The notes: generated by a model from the sequence alone, not told the origin. A stretch of DNA of 64,000 nucleotides from Leucobacter aridicollis (GCF_013409595.1 NZ_JACCBD010000001.1:1984001-2048000); one strand, 5' to 3'; numbered from the stretch's first letter, positions 43,431-52,218 are shown. Numbers and translations are program-made.

Positions 43431-44888
43431 TTACGCCTCCACCTTCTCGTTCGCGCTGGCTTCGGGCGCATCGGCCTGCAGGTCCCACGGGCTCGACAGC
43501 GTGCCGCGGATCGCGGTCGCCGCGGCGACGAGCGGCGAGACGAGGTGGGTGCGCCCACCCTTGCCCTGGCGGCCCTCGAAGTTGCGGTTCGAGGTCGACG
43601 CACAGCGCTCCCCCGGCTCAAGCTGGTCGGGGTTCATGCCGAGGCACATCGAGCAGCCCGCGAAGCGCCACTCGCCGCCGAACTCCTCGACGATCTTGTC
43701 GATTCCTTCGGCTTCGGCCTCGAGGCGAACGCGCGCCGACCCTGGCACGACCATCAGGCGCACGCCGTCGGCCTTCTGCTTGCCCTTGATGATGCTCGCA
43801 AACTCGCGGAGGTCGTCGAGGCGGGCGTTCGTGCAGGAACCCATGAAGACCGCGTCGACCTTGATCTCCTTCATCGGAGTTCCGGCTTCGAGGTCCATGT
43901 ACTCCAGCGCGCGCTCGGCGGCGGCTCGCTCGTTGGCGTCGGCGATCTCGGCGGGGTTCGGTACGGTCTCGCTCAGGTGCACGCCCTGGCCGGGGTTGGT
44001 CCCCCAGGTTACGAACGGCTCGAGCGTGCTCGCGTCGATGGTGACCTCGGCGTCGAAGACGGCGCCCTCGTCGGTCGGCAGCGTCTTCCAGTACTCGACC
44101 GCTGCATCCCAGTCCGCGCCAGTCGGAGCCGCCTCGCGGCCCTTCACGTACTCGAACGTCTTCTCGTCGGGGGCGATCATGCCGGCGCGCGCGCCGGCCT
44201 CGATCGACATATTGCAGATGGTCATTCGCCCGTCCATCGACAGGTTCCGGATCGCCGATCCGCGGTACTCCAGCACGTAGCCCTGGCCGCCGCCGGTGCC
44301 GATCTTCGCGATGACCGCGAGGATGATGTCCTTCGCGGTGACGCCGGGGCGCAGTTCGCCTTCGACGTTGATCGCCATGGTCTTGAACGGCTTCAGCGAC
44401 AGCGTCTGCGTCGCCATGACGTGCTCGACCTCGCTCGTGCCGATACCGAACGCGAGCGCACCGAAGGCGCCGTGCGTCGACGTGTGGCTGTCGCCACACA
44501 CGACGGTGATGCCGGGCATGGTGAGTCCGAGCTGCGGCCCGACGACGTGGACGATGCCCTGCTCCTTGTCACCGAGCGGGTGCGAGCGCACGCCGAACTC
44601 CTCGACGTTCTTGCGGAGCGTGTCGATCTGCACGCGGCTCGTCGGATCCTCGATCTGACGGGTGATGTTCAGCGTCGGGGTGTTGTGATCCTCGGTCGCG
44701 ATCATCAGGTCGACCCGGCGCAGCGGGCGATCCGCGACGCGCAGGCCGTCAAACGCCTGCGGGCTGGTGACCTCGTGGATGAGGTGCAGGTCGATGTAAA
44801 TGAGATCGGGATCTCCCGCCTCCCCCTTCACGACAACGTGGTCGTCCCAGAGTTTTTCGGCCAGCGTACGGGGCTTCGAATCAGTCAT
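43431..44888 (-). CDS. leuC: 3-isopropylmalate dehydratase large subunit
   Basis: LeuC carries the 4Fe-4S cluster of isopropylmalate isomerase. The 485-residue protein has [20 protein letters not shown] and the three cluster Cys residues in [17 protein letters not shown] and [13 protein letters not shown]. It is the first structural gene after the leader peptide and attenuator at 44965–45029, so leucine supply probably controls it. An IclR-type LtbR regulator gene, often adjacent in Actinobacteria, is not seen here. Confidence 0.97.
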   Translation of the reverse strand: MTDSKPRTLAEKLWDDHVVVKGEAGDPDLIYIDLHLIHEVTSPQAFDGLRVADRPLRRVDLMIATEDHNTPTLNITRQIEDPTSRVQIDTLRKNVEEFGVRSHPLGDKEQGIVHVVGPQLGLTMPGITVVCGDSHTSTHGAFGALAFGIGTSEVEHVMATQTLSLKPFKTMAINVEGELRPGVTAKDIILAVIAKIGTGGGQGYVLEYRGSAIRNLSMDGRMTICNMSIEAGARAGMIAPDEKTFEYVKGREAAPTGADWDAAVEYWKTLPTDEGAVFDAEVTIDASTLEPFVTWGTNPGQGVHLSETVPNPAEIADANERAAAERALEYMDLEAGTPMKEIKVDAVFMGSCTNARLDDLREFASIIKGKQKADGVRLMVVPGSARVRLEAEAEGIDKIVEEFGGEWRFAGCSMCLGMNPDQLEPGERCASTSNRNFEGRQGKGGRTHLVSPLVAAATAIRGTLSSPWDLQADAPEASANEKVEA

Positions 44889-44964
44889 TGCTTCTCTTCA
44901 TTCTCTTGCGTTGCAACGCGCAAACAACGGTGGCGCGCGCTAGTGGATCGGCCGTGCAAGAACC

Positions 44965-45000
44965 CCGCGACGGGCGGCCGTTGGCTAGATCCCGTCGCGG
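44965..45000 (-). terminator. leucine attenuator hairpin
   Basis: CCGCGACGGG (45000–44991 on the minus strand) pairs perfectly with CCCGTCGCGG (44974–44965), a 10-bp stem with a 16-nt loop that holds the leader-peptide stop codon. TTCTT follows it. A ribosome held at the Leu codons just upstream would cover the first arm and prevent the stem, allowing leuC transcription. Confidence 0.7.
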
Positions 45001-45029
45001 CCACGAAGAAGCAGGTGCCGCTGACGCAT
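44985..45029 (-). CDS. leuL: leucine operon leader peptide
   Basis: A 14-residue frame, MRQRHLLLRGRDGI, starts 97 bp upstream of leuC (distance from its stop to the leuC start). Codons 6–8 are CTG CTT CTT, three Leu codons in a row, two of them rare in a high-GC genome. The -10 TAGACT lies 7 bp before the ATG, so the transcript probably begins at the start codon. The last codons form the first arm of a strong hairpin. These are the parts of a transcription attenuator; the role is inferred from this arrangement. Confidence 0.72.
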   Translation of the reverse strand: MRQRHLLLRGRDGI

Positions 45030-45036
45030 GATGAAG

Positions 45037-45042
45037 AGTCTA
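45037..45042 (-). promoter_or_regulatory. -10 element of the leu operon promoter
   Basis: TAGACT (minus strand) lies 7 bp before the ATG of the leader peptide, consistent with a leaderless start. No clear -35 sequence is seen. Confidence 0.45.
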
Positions 45043-45127
45043 ACACTCGGCCCATGCAATGAATTCCCGCGGCAGCGTTTCCAGTCCGTGTCGCGCAGCA
45101 CCCGGGCCTCGGACACCCCGACGCAGC

Positions 45128-45168
45128 GAGGCCGCCCGGATCTCCTATTGGAGGGTCCGGGCGGCCTC
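45128..45168 (-). terminator. hairpin terminator after terC
   Basis: A perfect 13-bp stem (45128–45140 with 45156–45168, arm GAGGCCGCCCGGA) with an inner CTCC-TATT-GGAG helix. It lies between the terC stop and the leu promoter. Confidence 0.8.
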
Positions 45169-45214
45169 GTGTCACGAATCGTGTGTGGCGCGGGCGTTCC
45201 GCCCCTCACGCTGC

Positions 45215-45317
45215 GCTACTGCGCCGGTTGCGCTGCGCTACTCCGCCAGCTGCGCTACGCTACTCCGCCAGTTGCGCTGCGCTACTGCGCCAGTTGCGCT
45301 GCGCTACTCCGCCCTGT
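45215..45317 (-). repeat. 22-bp tandem repeats across the terC stop codon
   Basis: Units start at 45215, 45237, 45259 and 45281, with a partial fifth at 45303. On the coding strand each unit contains GGAGTAGCGCAGCG or a near copy. The TAG of the unit nearest terC is its stop codon. The core resembles the DUF3515 repeat (GAGTAGCCCAGCG). Confidence 0.9.
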
Positions 45318-46404
45318 GCTGGCTGTCGCCGGTGCCGCTTGCGGTACCGGTACCGGTACCGGTACCGGTGCCGGTGCCGTGCTGACCGTCCTGGTGCGGC
45401 TCGGCGGCGCCGAGGTGCAGCGTCTCGCCGGTTGCCTTCGCAACCTGGCGAGCCTTCAGCACGCTCGCAACGGTCGAGATGACCATCGCGGCGAGGATGA
45501 ACAGGAGCGAGGTGCCGGTGCTGATCTCAGGCACAGGGACGTGGTTGCCGCCATTGATGAACGGCAGCTCGTTCTCGTGCAGCGCGTGCAGGATCAGCTT
45601 GACCCCGATGAACGCGAGGATCGCTGCGATGCCGTACTTGAGGTACGGCAGCTTTTCGAGGAGCCCGCCGAGGAGGAAGTACAGCTGGCGCAGACCCATG
45701 AGCGCGAACACGTTCGCGGTGAAGACGATGAACGGGCTCTGCGTGATGCCGAAGATCGCGGGGATTGAGTCGAGGGCGAACAGCAGGTCCGTCGCGCCGA
45801 GCGAGATGAGGACGAGCAGGAACGGGGTGAACATCCGCTTACCGTCGACGGTGGTGCGGAGCTTGCCGCCGTCGTACTCGTCGCTGAACGGCATGACCTT
45901 CTTCACCTGGCGGATCAGCCAGCTGTCGCCCTGGTCCTCGTGCCCGCCGGGCTTGACCTGCTGCCACGCGGTCCAGATGAGCCACGCACCGAAGATGAAG
46001 AAGACCGCGATGAAGCGCTCGATGATCGCGGCGCCGACGAGGATGAAGATGCCGCGGAAGATGAGCGCGAGCACAATGCCGATCATGAGGGCGCGCTGCT
46101 GGTAGGCGCTCGGGACCTTGAAGGCGCCGAGGATCAGGACGAACACGAACAGGTTGTCGATCGACAGACTGTACTCTGTGAGCCAGCCGGCGACGAACTC
46201 CGTCGCGTGCTGCGCGTCGCCGAGGAGGTAGATCGCCCCGGCAAATAGCAGCGCGAGCAGCACGTAGAAGCCGACCCAGAGGCTTGCTTCACGCATCGAT
46301 GGAACGTGGGGCCGCTTGATGATGAGCAGCAGGTCGACGATCAGGATCACGGTGAGCAACACCATCGATCCAACTTCGAACCAGAGAGGCAGGGCGGTTG
46401 TCAC
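45304..46404 (-). CDS. terC: TerC-family membrane protein, probable manganese exporter
   Basis: A 366-residue integral membrane protein with about nine helices. SLSIDNLFVFVLILGAFKV and LISLGATDLLFALDSIPAIFGI contain the family's conserved Asp residues that bind metal. Characterised relatives (Alx, MeeF/MeeY) export Mn2+. The start is GTG at 46404, with AAGGAG 12 nt upstream. Upstream RNA resembles the manganese-sensing yybP-ykoY riboswitch. The C-terminus ends in an HGTGTGTG stretch encoded by hexamer repeats, and the stop lies in a 22-bp repeat. Confidence 0.92.
   Translation of the reverse strand: MTTALPLWFEVGSMVLLTVILIVDLLLIIKRPHVPSMREASLWVGFYVLLALLFAGAIYLLGDAQHATEFVAGWLTEYSLSIDNLFVFVLILGAFKVPSAYQQRALMIGIVLALIFRGIFILVGAAIIERFIAVFFIFGAWLIWTAWQQVKPGGHEDQGDSWLIRQVKKVMPFSDEYDGGKLRTTVDGKRMFTPFLLVLISLGATDLLFALDSIPAIFGITQSPFIVFTANVFALMGLRQLYFLLGGLLEKLPYLKYGIAAILAFIGVKLILHALHENELPFINGGNHVPVPEISTGTSLLFILAAMVISTVASVLKARQVAKATGETLHLGAAEPHQDGQHGTGTGTGTGTGTASGTGDSQHRAE
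45343..45378 (-). repeat. hexamer repeat in the 3' end of terC
   Basis: Four GGTACC and two GGTGCC units in a row encode a (Gly-Thr)n tail. Changes in unit number would keep the frame. Confidence 0.9.
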
Positions 46405-46414
46405 GGTAGAGACA

Positions 46415-46562
46415 TTCTCCTTCGGGCTGGCGCAGGGTGCGCGAAACTCCGAAAGTCTCTTCCCAGCGCTGCCCTTGTCGACTGCGCCGCACTCGCACCG
46501 GTCGCGCGGTCTTCGCGCGGCGTATTGACGATACGAGCGAGGTGGAATACTCCCCTTCGCAG
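46415..46562 (-). ncRNA. probable yybP-ykoY manganese riboswitch
   Basis: On the minus strand GGGGAGTA (46548–46555) is followed 17 nt later by CGTCAATACG (CGTCA at 46526–46530), the two conserved loops of the yybP-ykoY class. A CGCGCG-AAGAC-CGCGCG hairpin follows. The element is directly downstream of a -10 TATAGT (46569–46574) and upstream of terC, a known target family. I matched it by eye; the 3' boundary is approximate. Confidence 0.5.
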
Positions 46563-46568
46563 TGATCA

Positions 46569-46574
46569 ACTATA
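46569..46574 (-). promoter_or_regulatory. -10 element for terC
   Basis: TATAGT lies about 7 bp before the proposed start of the riboswitch. The -35 region is weak. Confidence 0.4.
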
Positions 46575-46721
46575 GCCCGCGACCGCCGTGCCGCGCGCGC
46601 CTTTCGCCGTGATCGCGGAAACTTTCTGCTCTCCCCAGACTCACAGACGCGCCCTGGGATAACATATGACTCTATTTTTGCCGCTTCCAGCTTTTCGCTC
46701 TGAGCCCAATGGAGAACCACT

Positions 46722-47564
46722 GTGAACGACCGCTCGATGCCCCCGATCCAGCGCAGTACTGATCGTGGCCCCGGCGCCGCGTCTCGCACGCTTGCAGCGT
46801 TCATCTTCGCGAGCCGCTGGCTGCAGGCACCGCTGTACCTCGGACTGATCATCGCTCAGGGTGTCTACGTCGTGCTGTTCTTCGTCGAGCTGTGGCACCT
46901 GTTCGAGAACGTCATCATTTCGGGGAAGATCACCGAGACCGACGTGATGCTGTCTGTGCTCGCGCTCATCGACATCGTCATGATTGCGAACCTCCTCATC
47001 ATGGTCATCATCGGCGGATACGAGACGTTCGTGTCGAAGATTCGCGTGGAGGGCCACCACGACGAGCCTGAGTGGCTCTCGCACGTGAACACGAACCTGC
47101 TGAAGGTGAAGCTCGCGGTCTCGATCATTTCGATTTCGTCGATCCACCTCCTCAAGACGTTCATCGAGGTGGGGCGCATGGAAGACGGCCTCGTCATGGG
47201 CCCCAACGGCAAGGTGATCTACTCGAACGATGGCGTGTTCTGGGAGGTCATGATCCACCTCGCCTTCATCGTCTCGGCTCTGGCGCTGGCCTGGATCGAC
47301 AAGATGGCTCAGCACCACCCCGCGGTGCAGCGCGACGAGGTCACCGCCGGTGCGATCGAGGCGCAGCTCTCGGGCGCGGATGCCGCGTCACCGGCAATGT
47401 CAACACCCACGACGGCAGCACCTGCAACGGCTGCGCCTGCACCGGCGGCACCTGCGACGGCAACGCCTCTGACCGCGCATGCCGATGGCTTCGTGACCGT
47501 GCGCGTCCCTGCCGGCACTGAGCTTCCTGCTGGCGCCGAAATTGTTGACGGCCAGCGTCCCTAA
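46722..47564 (+). CDS. UPF0114 (YqhA-like) membrane protein
   Basis: A 280-residue membrane protein. Residues 28–205 form the UPF0114 core with four helices; FASRWLQAPLYLGLIIAQG, LIMVIIGGYETFVSK and KLAVSIISISSIHLLKTFIE are typical. A Pro/Ala/Thr-rich spacer (about 222–255) and a short C-terminal segment (FVTVRVPAGTELPAGA) are extra to the bacterial family. It starts with GTG after GGAG at a suitable distance. Function is not established. Confidence 0.88.
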   Translation: MNDRSMPPIQRSTDRGPGAASRTLAAFIFASRWLQAPLYLGLIIAQGVYVVLFFVELWHLFENVIISGKITETDVMLSVLALIDIVMIANLLIMVIIGGYETFVSKIRVEGHHDEPEWLSHVNTNLLKVKLAVSIISISSIHLLKTFIEVGRMEDGLVMGPNGKVIYSNDGVFWEVMIHLAFIVSALALAWIDKMAQHHPAVQRDEVTAGAIEAQLSGADAASPAMSTPTTAAPATAAPAPAAPATATPLTAHADGFVTVRVPAGTELPAGAEIVDGQRP

Positions 47565-47615
47565 ATAGCCGCCCCTCAGTAGCTCAGCGTCTGCCCTGCA
47601 CGAGGCTTCGGACCG

Positions 47616-49124
47616 CTAGAACTCGTCGTGGTGCGAAACTGGGGTGCCCTGGGTGGCGGTCGATCCGCTTTCGGCTCGCTTTCCGCGCGCTGTGGGTTCA
47701 TCGCTCGTTCTGCGGAATCTGACTCTGCTCGGCGGCTTGTCCCGATACTCACGACCCGTTGGGCTCGTCCACTTCACCACGCCACCGGGCTCCTGGGTGA
47801 CTTCCCAGTCCGTGTGGTGCTTGACGGTGTGATGCCCGCGACACAGGTGGGCCAGGTTTGTTGTTGAGGTGGGCCCTCCGAGCGCCGCGTCTACCGTATG
47901 GTCCACGTCGCATCGGATGGCTGGTACGCGGCAGCCTGGGGCGCGGCAGTGCAGATCGCGGGCGATGAGCAAACGAGTCATTTCCGCGGATGGCCTGTAC
48001 CGATCGACGGCAATCACTCGGCCTGCATCATCAACTGAGACGCGTTCCCACGCCCGCGCTCCCGCGGCGAGACCGGCAGCCGTCGCGGTGTCGATCGGCC
48101 CGTATCCGACGAGCTCGGGGACGCCGTGGGCCGGGATGACGACCTGCACGTGGGCGCGCACCTGATCCCACTCGTGTGGATTGTTGCCCCGCTTCGTGCC
48201 GGCGTCGGCGCCCGCGCCCGCCTCGGCGCCCGACCCTGAGCCCGCGTCGGCGTCGGCGTCGACGTCGACGTCGACGTCGACGAGGGCAGGGTCGAAGGTG
48301 CGCCCGAGCAGCAAGTCACGGAACACGTCAGCTCGAACCTCGTCGCGCGAACGCCGATCGACGTTCGGAGCCTCATGCGCAGGCGCAACCCCACTGGCCG
48401 CGACATCCGTCGTCGGAGCCGGCGACTGCTTTCCGAAGGATGGCACCATCGCCCCACCGGATACCGTGATCGTCCGTTTGGCGATCGCGGCGACCCGATC
48501 CTTGATTGCGTAGGCGTCCTCAGCGGGCAGATGCGCGATGAGATCGGCCATTCCGTCATCGAGCGCGACGATGCGGATACACCGCCGCTTGAGCGCTGCC
48601 TCATGCCGTTCCGCCAACGTTTCCTGGGAGTATGCGGCCGCGATCCTGCGAGCAATAGGCCGCAGCCTGTTCGGTGTCTCCTCACGCGCGAACGTGATCA
48701 CCTCACGCTCGTAGCATCGTCTGCGTTCTGCTTCGTCAGTGTCCTCGCTCGCCGAGAGCGGCGACCCCTCGTCGATGATCACCCGCAGATGGCCGGACGA
48801 TATATGCCCCGCATGCAACGCCTCGAGAGAGGTGGCAAAGCACTCCCGCGACAAGTACGCGACCGACAACAGCCGCTCAGCGTTATGCTCGCTATCATTC
48901 AGCGCGGTCGCGACCTCGAGCCTGAGAGATCGGTAGGCGAGCTCTCGATCCGCAGATTCTGGCCGCGGTCGACCGCGCCCGAACACACGCTGCAAGGCGC
49001 TCGCGAGTGCGGCCAACTGCTCCGCCTCGAGGCGCCGCTTCTTGGTTTCTTGCTTCTCAATCGAGCTAATAGCGTTCTCGATCTCGACCAGCTGAAGTTT
49101 GGAAAATCGCCCATTTGATTGCAT
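47616..49124 (-). CDS. DUF222 / HNH endonuclease domain protein
   Basis: A 502-residue protein with an N-terminal DUF222 helical region (about 50–330) and a C-terminal HNH nuclease. LLIARDLHCRAPGCRVPAIR carries a zinc Cys pair, CDVDHTVDAALGG the catalytic His, and TTNLAHLCRGHHTVKH the remaining ligands. These genes are multicopy in many Microbacteriaceae; some bear resemblance to 13E12-type repeat proteins. A linker (VDVDVDVDADADAGSG) arises from GTCGAC/GTCGGC hexamers at 48249–48287. The role is unknown. Confidence 0.93.
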   Translation of the reverse strand: MQSNGRFSKLQLVEIENAISSIEKQETKKRRLEAEQLAALASALQRVFGRGRPRPESADRELAYRSLRLEVATALNDSEHNAERLLSVAYLSRECFATSLEALHAGHISSGHLRVIIDEGSPLSASEDTDEAERRRCYEREVITFAREETPNRLRPIARRIAAAYSQETLAERHEAALKRRCIRIVALDDGMADLIAHLPAEDAYAIKDRVAAIAKRTITVSGGAMVPSFGKQSPAPTTDVAASGVAPAHEAPNVDRRSRDEVRADVFRDLLLGRTFDPALVDVDVDVDADADAGSGSGAEAGAGADAGTKRGNNPHEWDQVRAHVQVVIPAHGVPELVGYGPIDTATAAGLAAGARAWERVSVDDAGRVIAVDRYRPSAEMTRLLIARDLHCRAPGCRVPAIRCDVDHTVDAALGGPTSTTNLAHLCRGHHTVKHHTDWEVTQEPGGVVKWTSPTGREYRDKPPSRVRFRRTSDEPTARGKRAESGSTATQGTPVSHHDEF

Positions 49125-49266
49125 GTGTCTATTAGTTCATGAACCACCGACATTCACACCCGGGCGCAGGTGGCCTAAAACAAGGATCGCGGGGCACCCG
49201 TCAGACAATGTGGCGCTTCTCCCCCGCGCGACCCGATAGTCTGGGTCGGTGCCGTTCACGGCACCT

Positions 49267-49351
<85 letters not shown>

Positions 49352-49366
49352 CACAACTATGCGAGC

Positions 49367-49380
49367 GCCCCGCGCGGGGC
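49367..49380 (+). terminator. hairpin after tRNA-Leu
   Basis: GCCCC-GCGC-GGGGC is a 5-bp, all-GC stem with a 4-nt loop, 15 bp after the tRNA. No U-tract follows. Confidence 0.45.
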
Positions 49381-49489
49381 TGCCCACCTTGGCTAGTTTC
49401 CGGCAGCGGATTCGCCCACACGACCCCTTGCACCTGTCCCGCGGCCGCGACTGCGAAAACTGGTCCGCGGCCACGCCACCCCTCAGCGA

Positions 49490-49666
49490 CTACAGCTGAA
49501 AGTGCTTGATGCCAGCCTCTGTGTAGTACCGAACTGTACCGTTCACGTCGACCACGCCGTACACCTTTTCGCCATTGGACATGTCGTTAATGTCGACGAT
49601 CGTCCCCCGAGCGCCAGCCACCGCTACGACGTCGTCACCGATCTTGAGCTCCGCTGCTTCGTTCAT
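49490..49666 (-). CDS. 58-residue conserved-looking protein
   Basis: A short frame from ATG 49666 to TAG at 49490. It begins MNEAAELKIGDDVVAVAGAR and ends YYTEAGIKHFQL. LKIGDDVVAVAGARGTIVDI resembles a KOW- or SH3-like beta barrel start, so a small RNA- or protein-binding role is possible. GGGAGC lies just upstream of the ATG. The codon usage looks genuine (G/C-rich third positions). I do not recognise the family. Confidence 0.68.
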   Translation of the reverse strand: MNEAAELKIGDDVVAVAGARGTIVDINDMSNGEKVYGVVDVNGTVRYYTEAGIKHFQL

Positions 49667-49762
49667 GCTCCCACGTTACCCGTGGGTGCTGTCAGATACC
49701 TACCGTTTTAGGCGAGCGCCTGACCGGACTCAAACCGGCGGCAGATGCGATCTCGCAACGCG

Positions 49763-51133
49763 CTAGCCCCGCCCGGTGACGACGTCCGCGATCGTAGCAA
49801 TGGGCGAAGTGGTGCGCCGTCCCCGATCCTCCGCCGCGTCAGCGACCCCATACGCCGCGTACAGCCCCTTAGTGGCGATCCACCGCAGCGGTTCCGGCTC
49901 CCACTTACGCACCCGGTGGCCGACCCATGGAAGCTCCGTGAGTTGTGTCTCGTTGCCCAGAATGAGATCCGTCAGGGTCCGTCCGGCGAGGTTCGTCGTG
50001 GTGACGCCGGTGCCGACATAGCCACCGGCCCATGCGAGGCCCGTCGCCCGATCCAGACCGACCGTGGCGGCCCAGTCGCGCGGCACCCCGAGCACTCCCG
50101 ACCACAGGTGTTCAATCTCCGCGCCGGCCGTCGCCGGGAAGAATCTATGCATGATCGCAGCAAGGGTCTTCGCTGTCTCCGCGGGGGTCTCGCCGTCGAG
50201 ATCCACGCCCGATCCCCACTTGTACGGCACGCCCCGGCCCCCGATCGCGATGCGGTCGTCCGCGGTCCGTTGCGCGTACATGTAGACGTGTGCGAAGTCG
50301 CCGAGCACCTCGCCCTGATCCCACCGGAGTTCCTCCCATACCGCGGCGTCGAGCGGTTCGGTCGCGATGAGCGACGAATTCATCGGTAGCCAGAGACGCT
50401 TCAGCCCTTTGAGCCCGGCGGTGAACCCCTCGGTCGCGCGCACGACCACATCGGCCGTGACGACCCCGTGCGTCGTCCGTACGCTGCCAGGGGCGATTTC
50501 GACCGCGCGGGTGTTCTCGTAGATCTCAACGCCCAACCGCTCGACGGCCTCAGCAAGGCCCTTGACGAGTTTCGCGGGCTGGATCCGCGCCGAGTGGGGA
50601 TGCCAGACCGCCGCACGCGTGTTCGCGACGTTGATCTTTGCGGTGGCTTCGGCTGCCTCAAGCAATTGCAGGTCCGTCGACCGCCACGTCTGCTCGGATT
50701 CCGCAAACGCGCGGATCCTGACCTCCTGGGCCGGCGTGTAGGCGACGTTGAACTCGCCGCCCTTCTGAATGTCGGCGTCGATGCCCTCGGCTGCGGCGAC
50801 TCGGATCACTTCATCCACCGTCGCATTCATCGCGAGCTGGAAGCGTTCGGCAGCGTCACGCCCATGCGCGGCGACGTACTGCTCACGGCCGCCCGTGATG
50901 GCGTTCGTCAGCCAGCCTCCGTTTCGTCCGGAGGCGCCATAGCCCGCATGACGCTGCTCAATAATGACGACCCGCAGCTCGGGACGCTCCCGCTTGAGGT
51001 AGTACGCGGTCCACAGCCCGGTGAAGCCCGCACCGACGATCGCAACGTCTGCGGCGAGCGCACCGGGGAGTTCTGGGCGGGCTGCCGGCACCCCCACTTG
51101 TTGCCACCAGTGAGATACCTTGCCGTTAATCAT
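49763..51133 (-). CDS. FAD-dependent oxidoreductase (DAO/PuuB type)
   Basis: A 456-residue flavoprotein. The FAD motif DVAIVGAGFTGLWTAYYLKRE lies near residue 30, and GYGASGRNGGWLTNA near 65 is the signature of the gamma-glutamylputrescine oxidase/sarcosine oxidase-like group. A C-terminal AWAGGYVGTGVTTTNLAGR is the second FAD contact. It probably oxidises an amine; the substrate is unknown. I chose the ATG at 51133. It is divergent from the zinc-finger-like gene at 51201. Confidence 0.92.
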   Translation of the reverse strand: MINGKVSHWWQQVGVPAARPELPGALAADVAIVGAGFTGLWTAYYLKRERPELRVVIIEQRHAGYGASGRNGGWLTNAITGGREQYVAAHGRDAAERFQLAMNATVDEVIRVAAAEGIDADIQKGGEFNVAYTPAQEVRIRAFAESEQTWRSTDLQLLEAAEATAKINVANTRAAVWHPHSARIQPAKLVKGLAEAVERLGVEIYENTRAVEIAPGSVRTTHGVVTADVVVRATEGFTAGLKGLKRLWLPMNSSLIATEPLDAAVWEELRWDQGEVLGDFAHVYMYAQRTADDRIAIGGRGVPYKWGSGVDLDGETPAETAKTLAAIMHRFFPATAGAEIEHLWSGVLGVPRDWAATVGLDRATGLAWAGGYVGTGVTTTNLAGRTLTDLILGNETQLTELPWVGHRVRKWEPEPLRWIATKGLYAAYGVADAAEDRGRRTTSPIATIADVVTGRG

Positions 51134-51200
51134 TCTGCAGTCCGCTCGATTCGTCCGCGCGCACCCCACTGTGCGCCACGCAACAGCGTAGCCTGGAGGC

Positions 51201-51587
51201 ATGCCTACCCGCTACGAAGCAGCTATCCATCTCGATATTCCGTTGGAGATGGCGAAGCGCCACGGGATCCCCTCACAAATCAGCAAGGTCGACCTCGAAA
51301 AGATTGCCGCCGACCCGCCGGCGTGGCTCGTCCAGTCGCGGGCGAACCGCACGGGCAAGAAGCCCGTCTGGCAGGCGCTCACGTGCACCGTCTGCGGGGC
51401 CGAGGAGATCGCACGCCCCAAGAAATGGTGGCCCAGCTTCTCGTTCCTCGCCTGCGACCATCACGACGCGAGCGAGCTGCCCAAGCCAGCTGCCGGTGAG
51501 GAACGCGCTTTCGTCTACGGCGTCGGCACGAGCTTCTTTGGGGTCGTCGATTCCACGAGCCCCGCAAGCGACAGTTCCCACGCCTAG
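51201..51587 (+). CDS. hypothetical protein with Cys/His zinc-binding-like motif
   Basis: A 128-residue protein, MPTRYEAAIHLDIPLEMAKR at its start. ALTCTVCGAEEIARPKKWW and FLACDHHDASELPKP give a C-x2-C … C-x-H-H arrangement that could bind zinc. The C-terminus is Ser/Ala-rich. No membrane segment is present. I do not recognise the family; similar proteins appear to be limited to actinobacteria, as far as I can recall. Confidence 0.72.
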   Translation: MPTRYEAAIHLDIPLEMAKRHGIPSQISKVDLEKIAADPPAWLVQSRANRTGKKPVWQALTCTVCGAEEIARPKKWWPSFSFLACDHHDASELPKPAAGEERAFVYGVGTSFFGVVDSTSPASDSSHA

Positions 51588-51619
51588 CCCCCGCTCGGGG
51601 GCTCAACTAGGGTGTGGCT

Positions 51620-51802
51620 ATGTATCCAGACAGCATGTTCTTCGCCCGCGCGTTATTCATTCAACTCTTCGTCTGCGCCCTCATCATCGCCGCCCTCTGG
51701 GTGATCATCAGAACTGCCGTACTGTCGGCACTCCGCAAGCACGCTGCAGAGCAACGTGCGCTGACGGCATCAGTGCCGGGCACGAAGGTACCTGGCGCCT
51801 AA
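51620..51802 (+). CDS. 60-residue single-pass membrane protein
   Basis: A short membrane protein, MYPDSMFFARALFIQLFVCA at its start, with one long hydrophobic helix (about 10–32), followed by a basic cytoplasmic end. A GTG two codons upstream (51614) is an alternative start. It is unrecognised. It follows the Cys/His protein by 33 bp and may share its transcript. Confidence 0.55.
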   Translation: MYPDSMFFARALFIQLFVCALIIAALWVIIRTAVLSALRKHAAEQRALTASVPGTKVPGA

Positions 51803-51851
51803 GCGAGCGGCCGGGTTCCTAGGCGCGGGCGCAGCCAAAACCGCATAGCTT

Positions 51852-52091
51852 TCAGTCAACGGAAGGCGTCCCAGCGGGCTGCGGCGCAGCGGGATTCGGT
51901 GCCGCAGCAGGCGTCGGCTCCGCCGCAGGCGTTGGCGCAGCCGCTGCAACGATATAGAACGTCGCAAACGGCCCAAGCACCAAGCTGAGCAGAAACCACG
52001 AGAACCTCGATCGGTTCTTCTGCTCTGCAAGGCCCGCGTTCACTAGCGCCAACGAGATCCAGAAGAGCCCTTGCGGCACATACTCATCCAT
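51852..52091 (-). CDS. 79-residue small membrane protein with Pro/Ala tail
   Basis: It has two hydrophobic segments (GLFWISLALVNAGLAEQK, then FLLSLVLGPFATFYIV) and a Pro/Ala/Thr-rich tail from about residue 50. The order fits a small two-helix membrane protein with a cytoplasmic or extracellular tail. RFSWFLLSLVLGPFATF recalls the antitoxin-like or superinfection-type small proteins. No family is assigned. Confidence 0.55.
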   Translation of the reverse strand: MDEYVPQGLFWISLALVNAGLAEQKNRSRFSWFLLSLVLGPFATFYIVAAAAPTPAAEPTPAAAPNPAAPQPAGTPSVD

Positions 52092-52218
52092 GCAGCCAGA
52101 CTAATGGCCGCGACGACGGGGATGGACCGGGCCACGCCCCACCCGCTCACCGCTCACAGCAGAGCCGCCCCTGGCAGAATCGCGTGACCGCCGCCGCATG
52201 ACCCGCGAGGCTTGCGGC

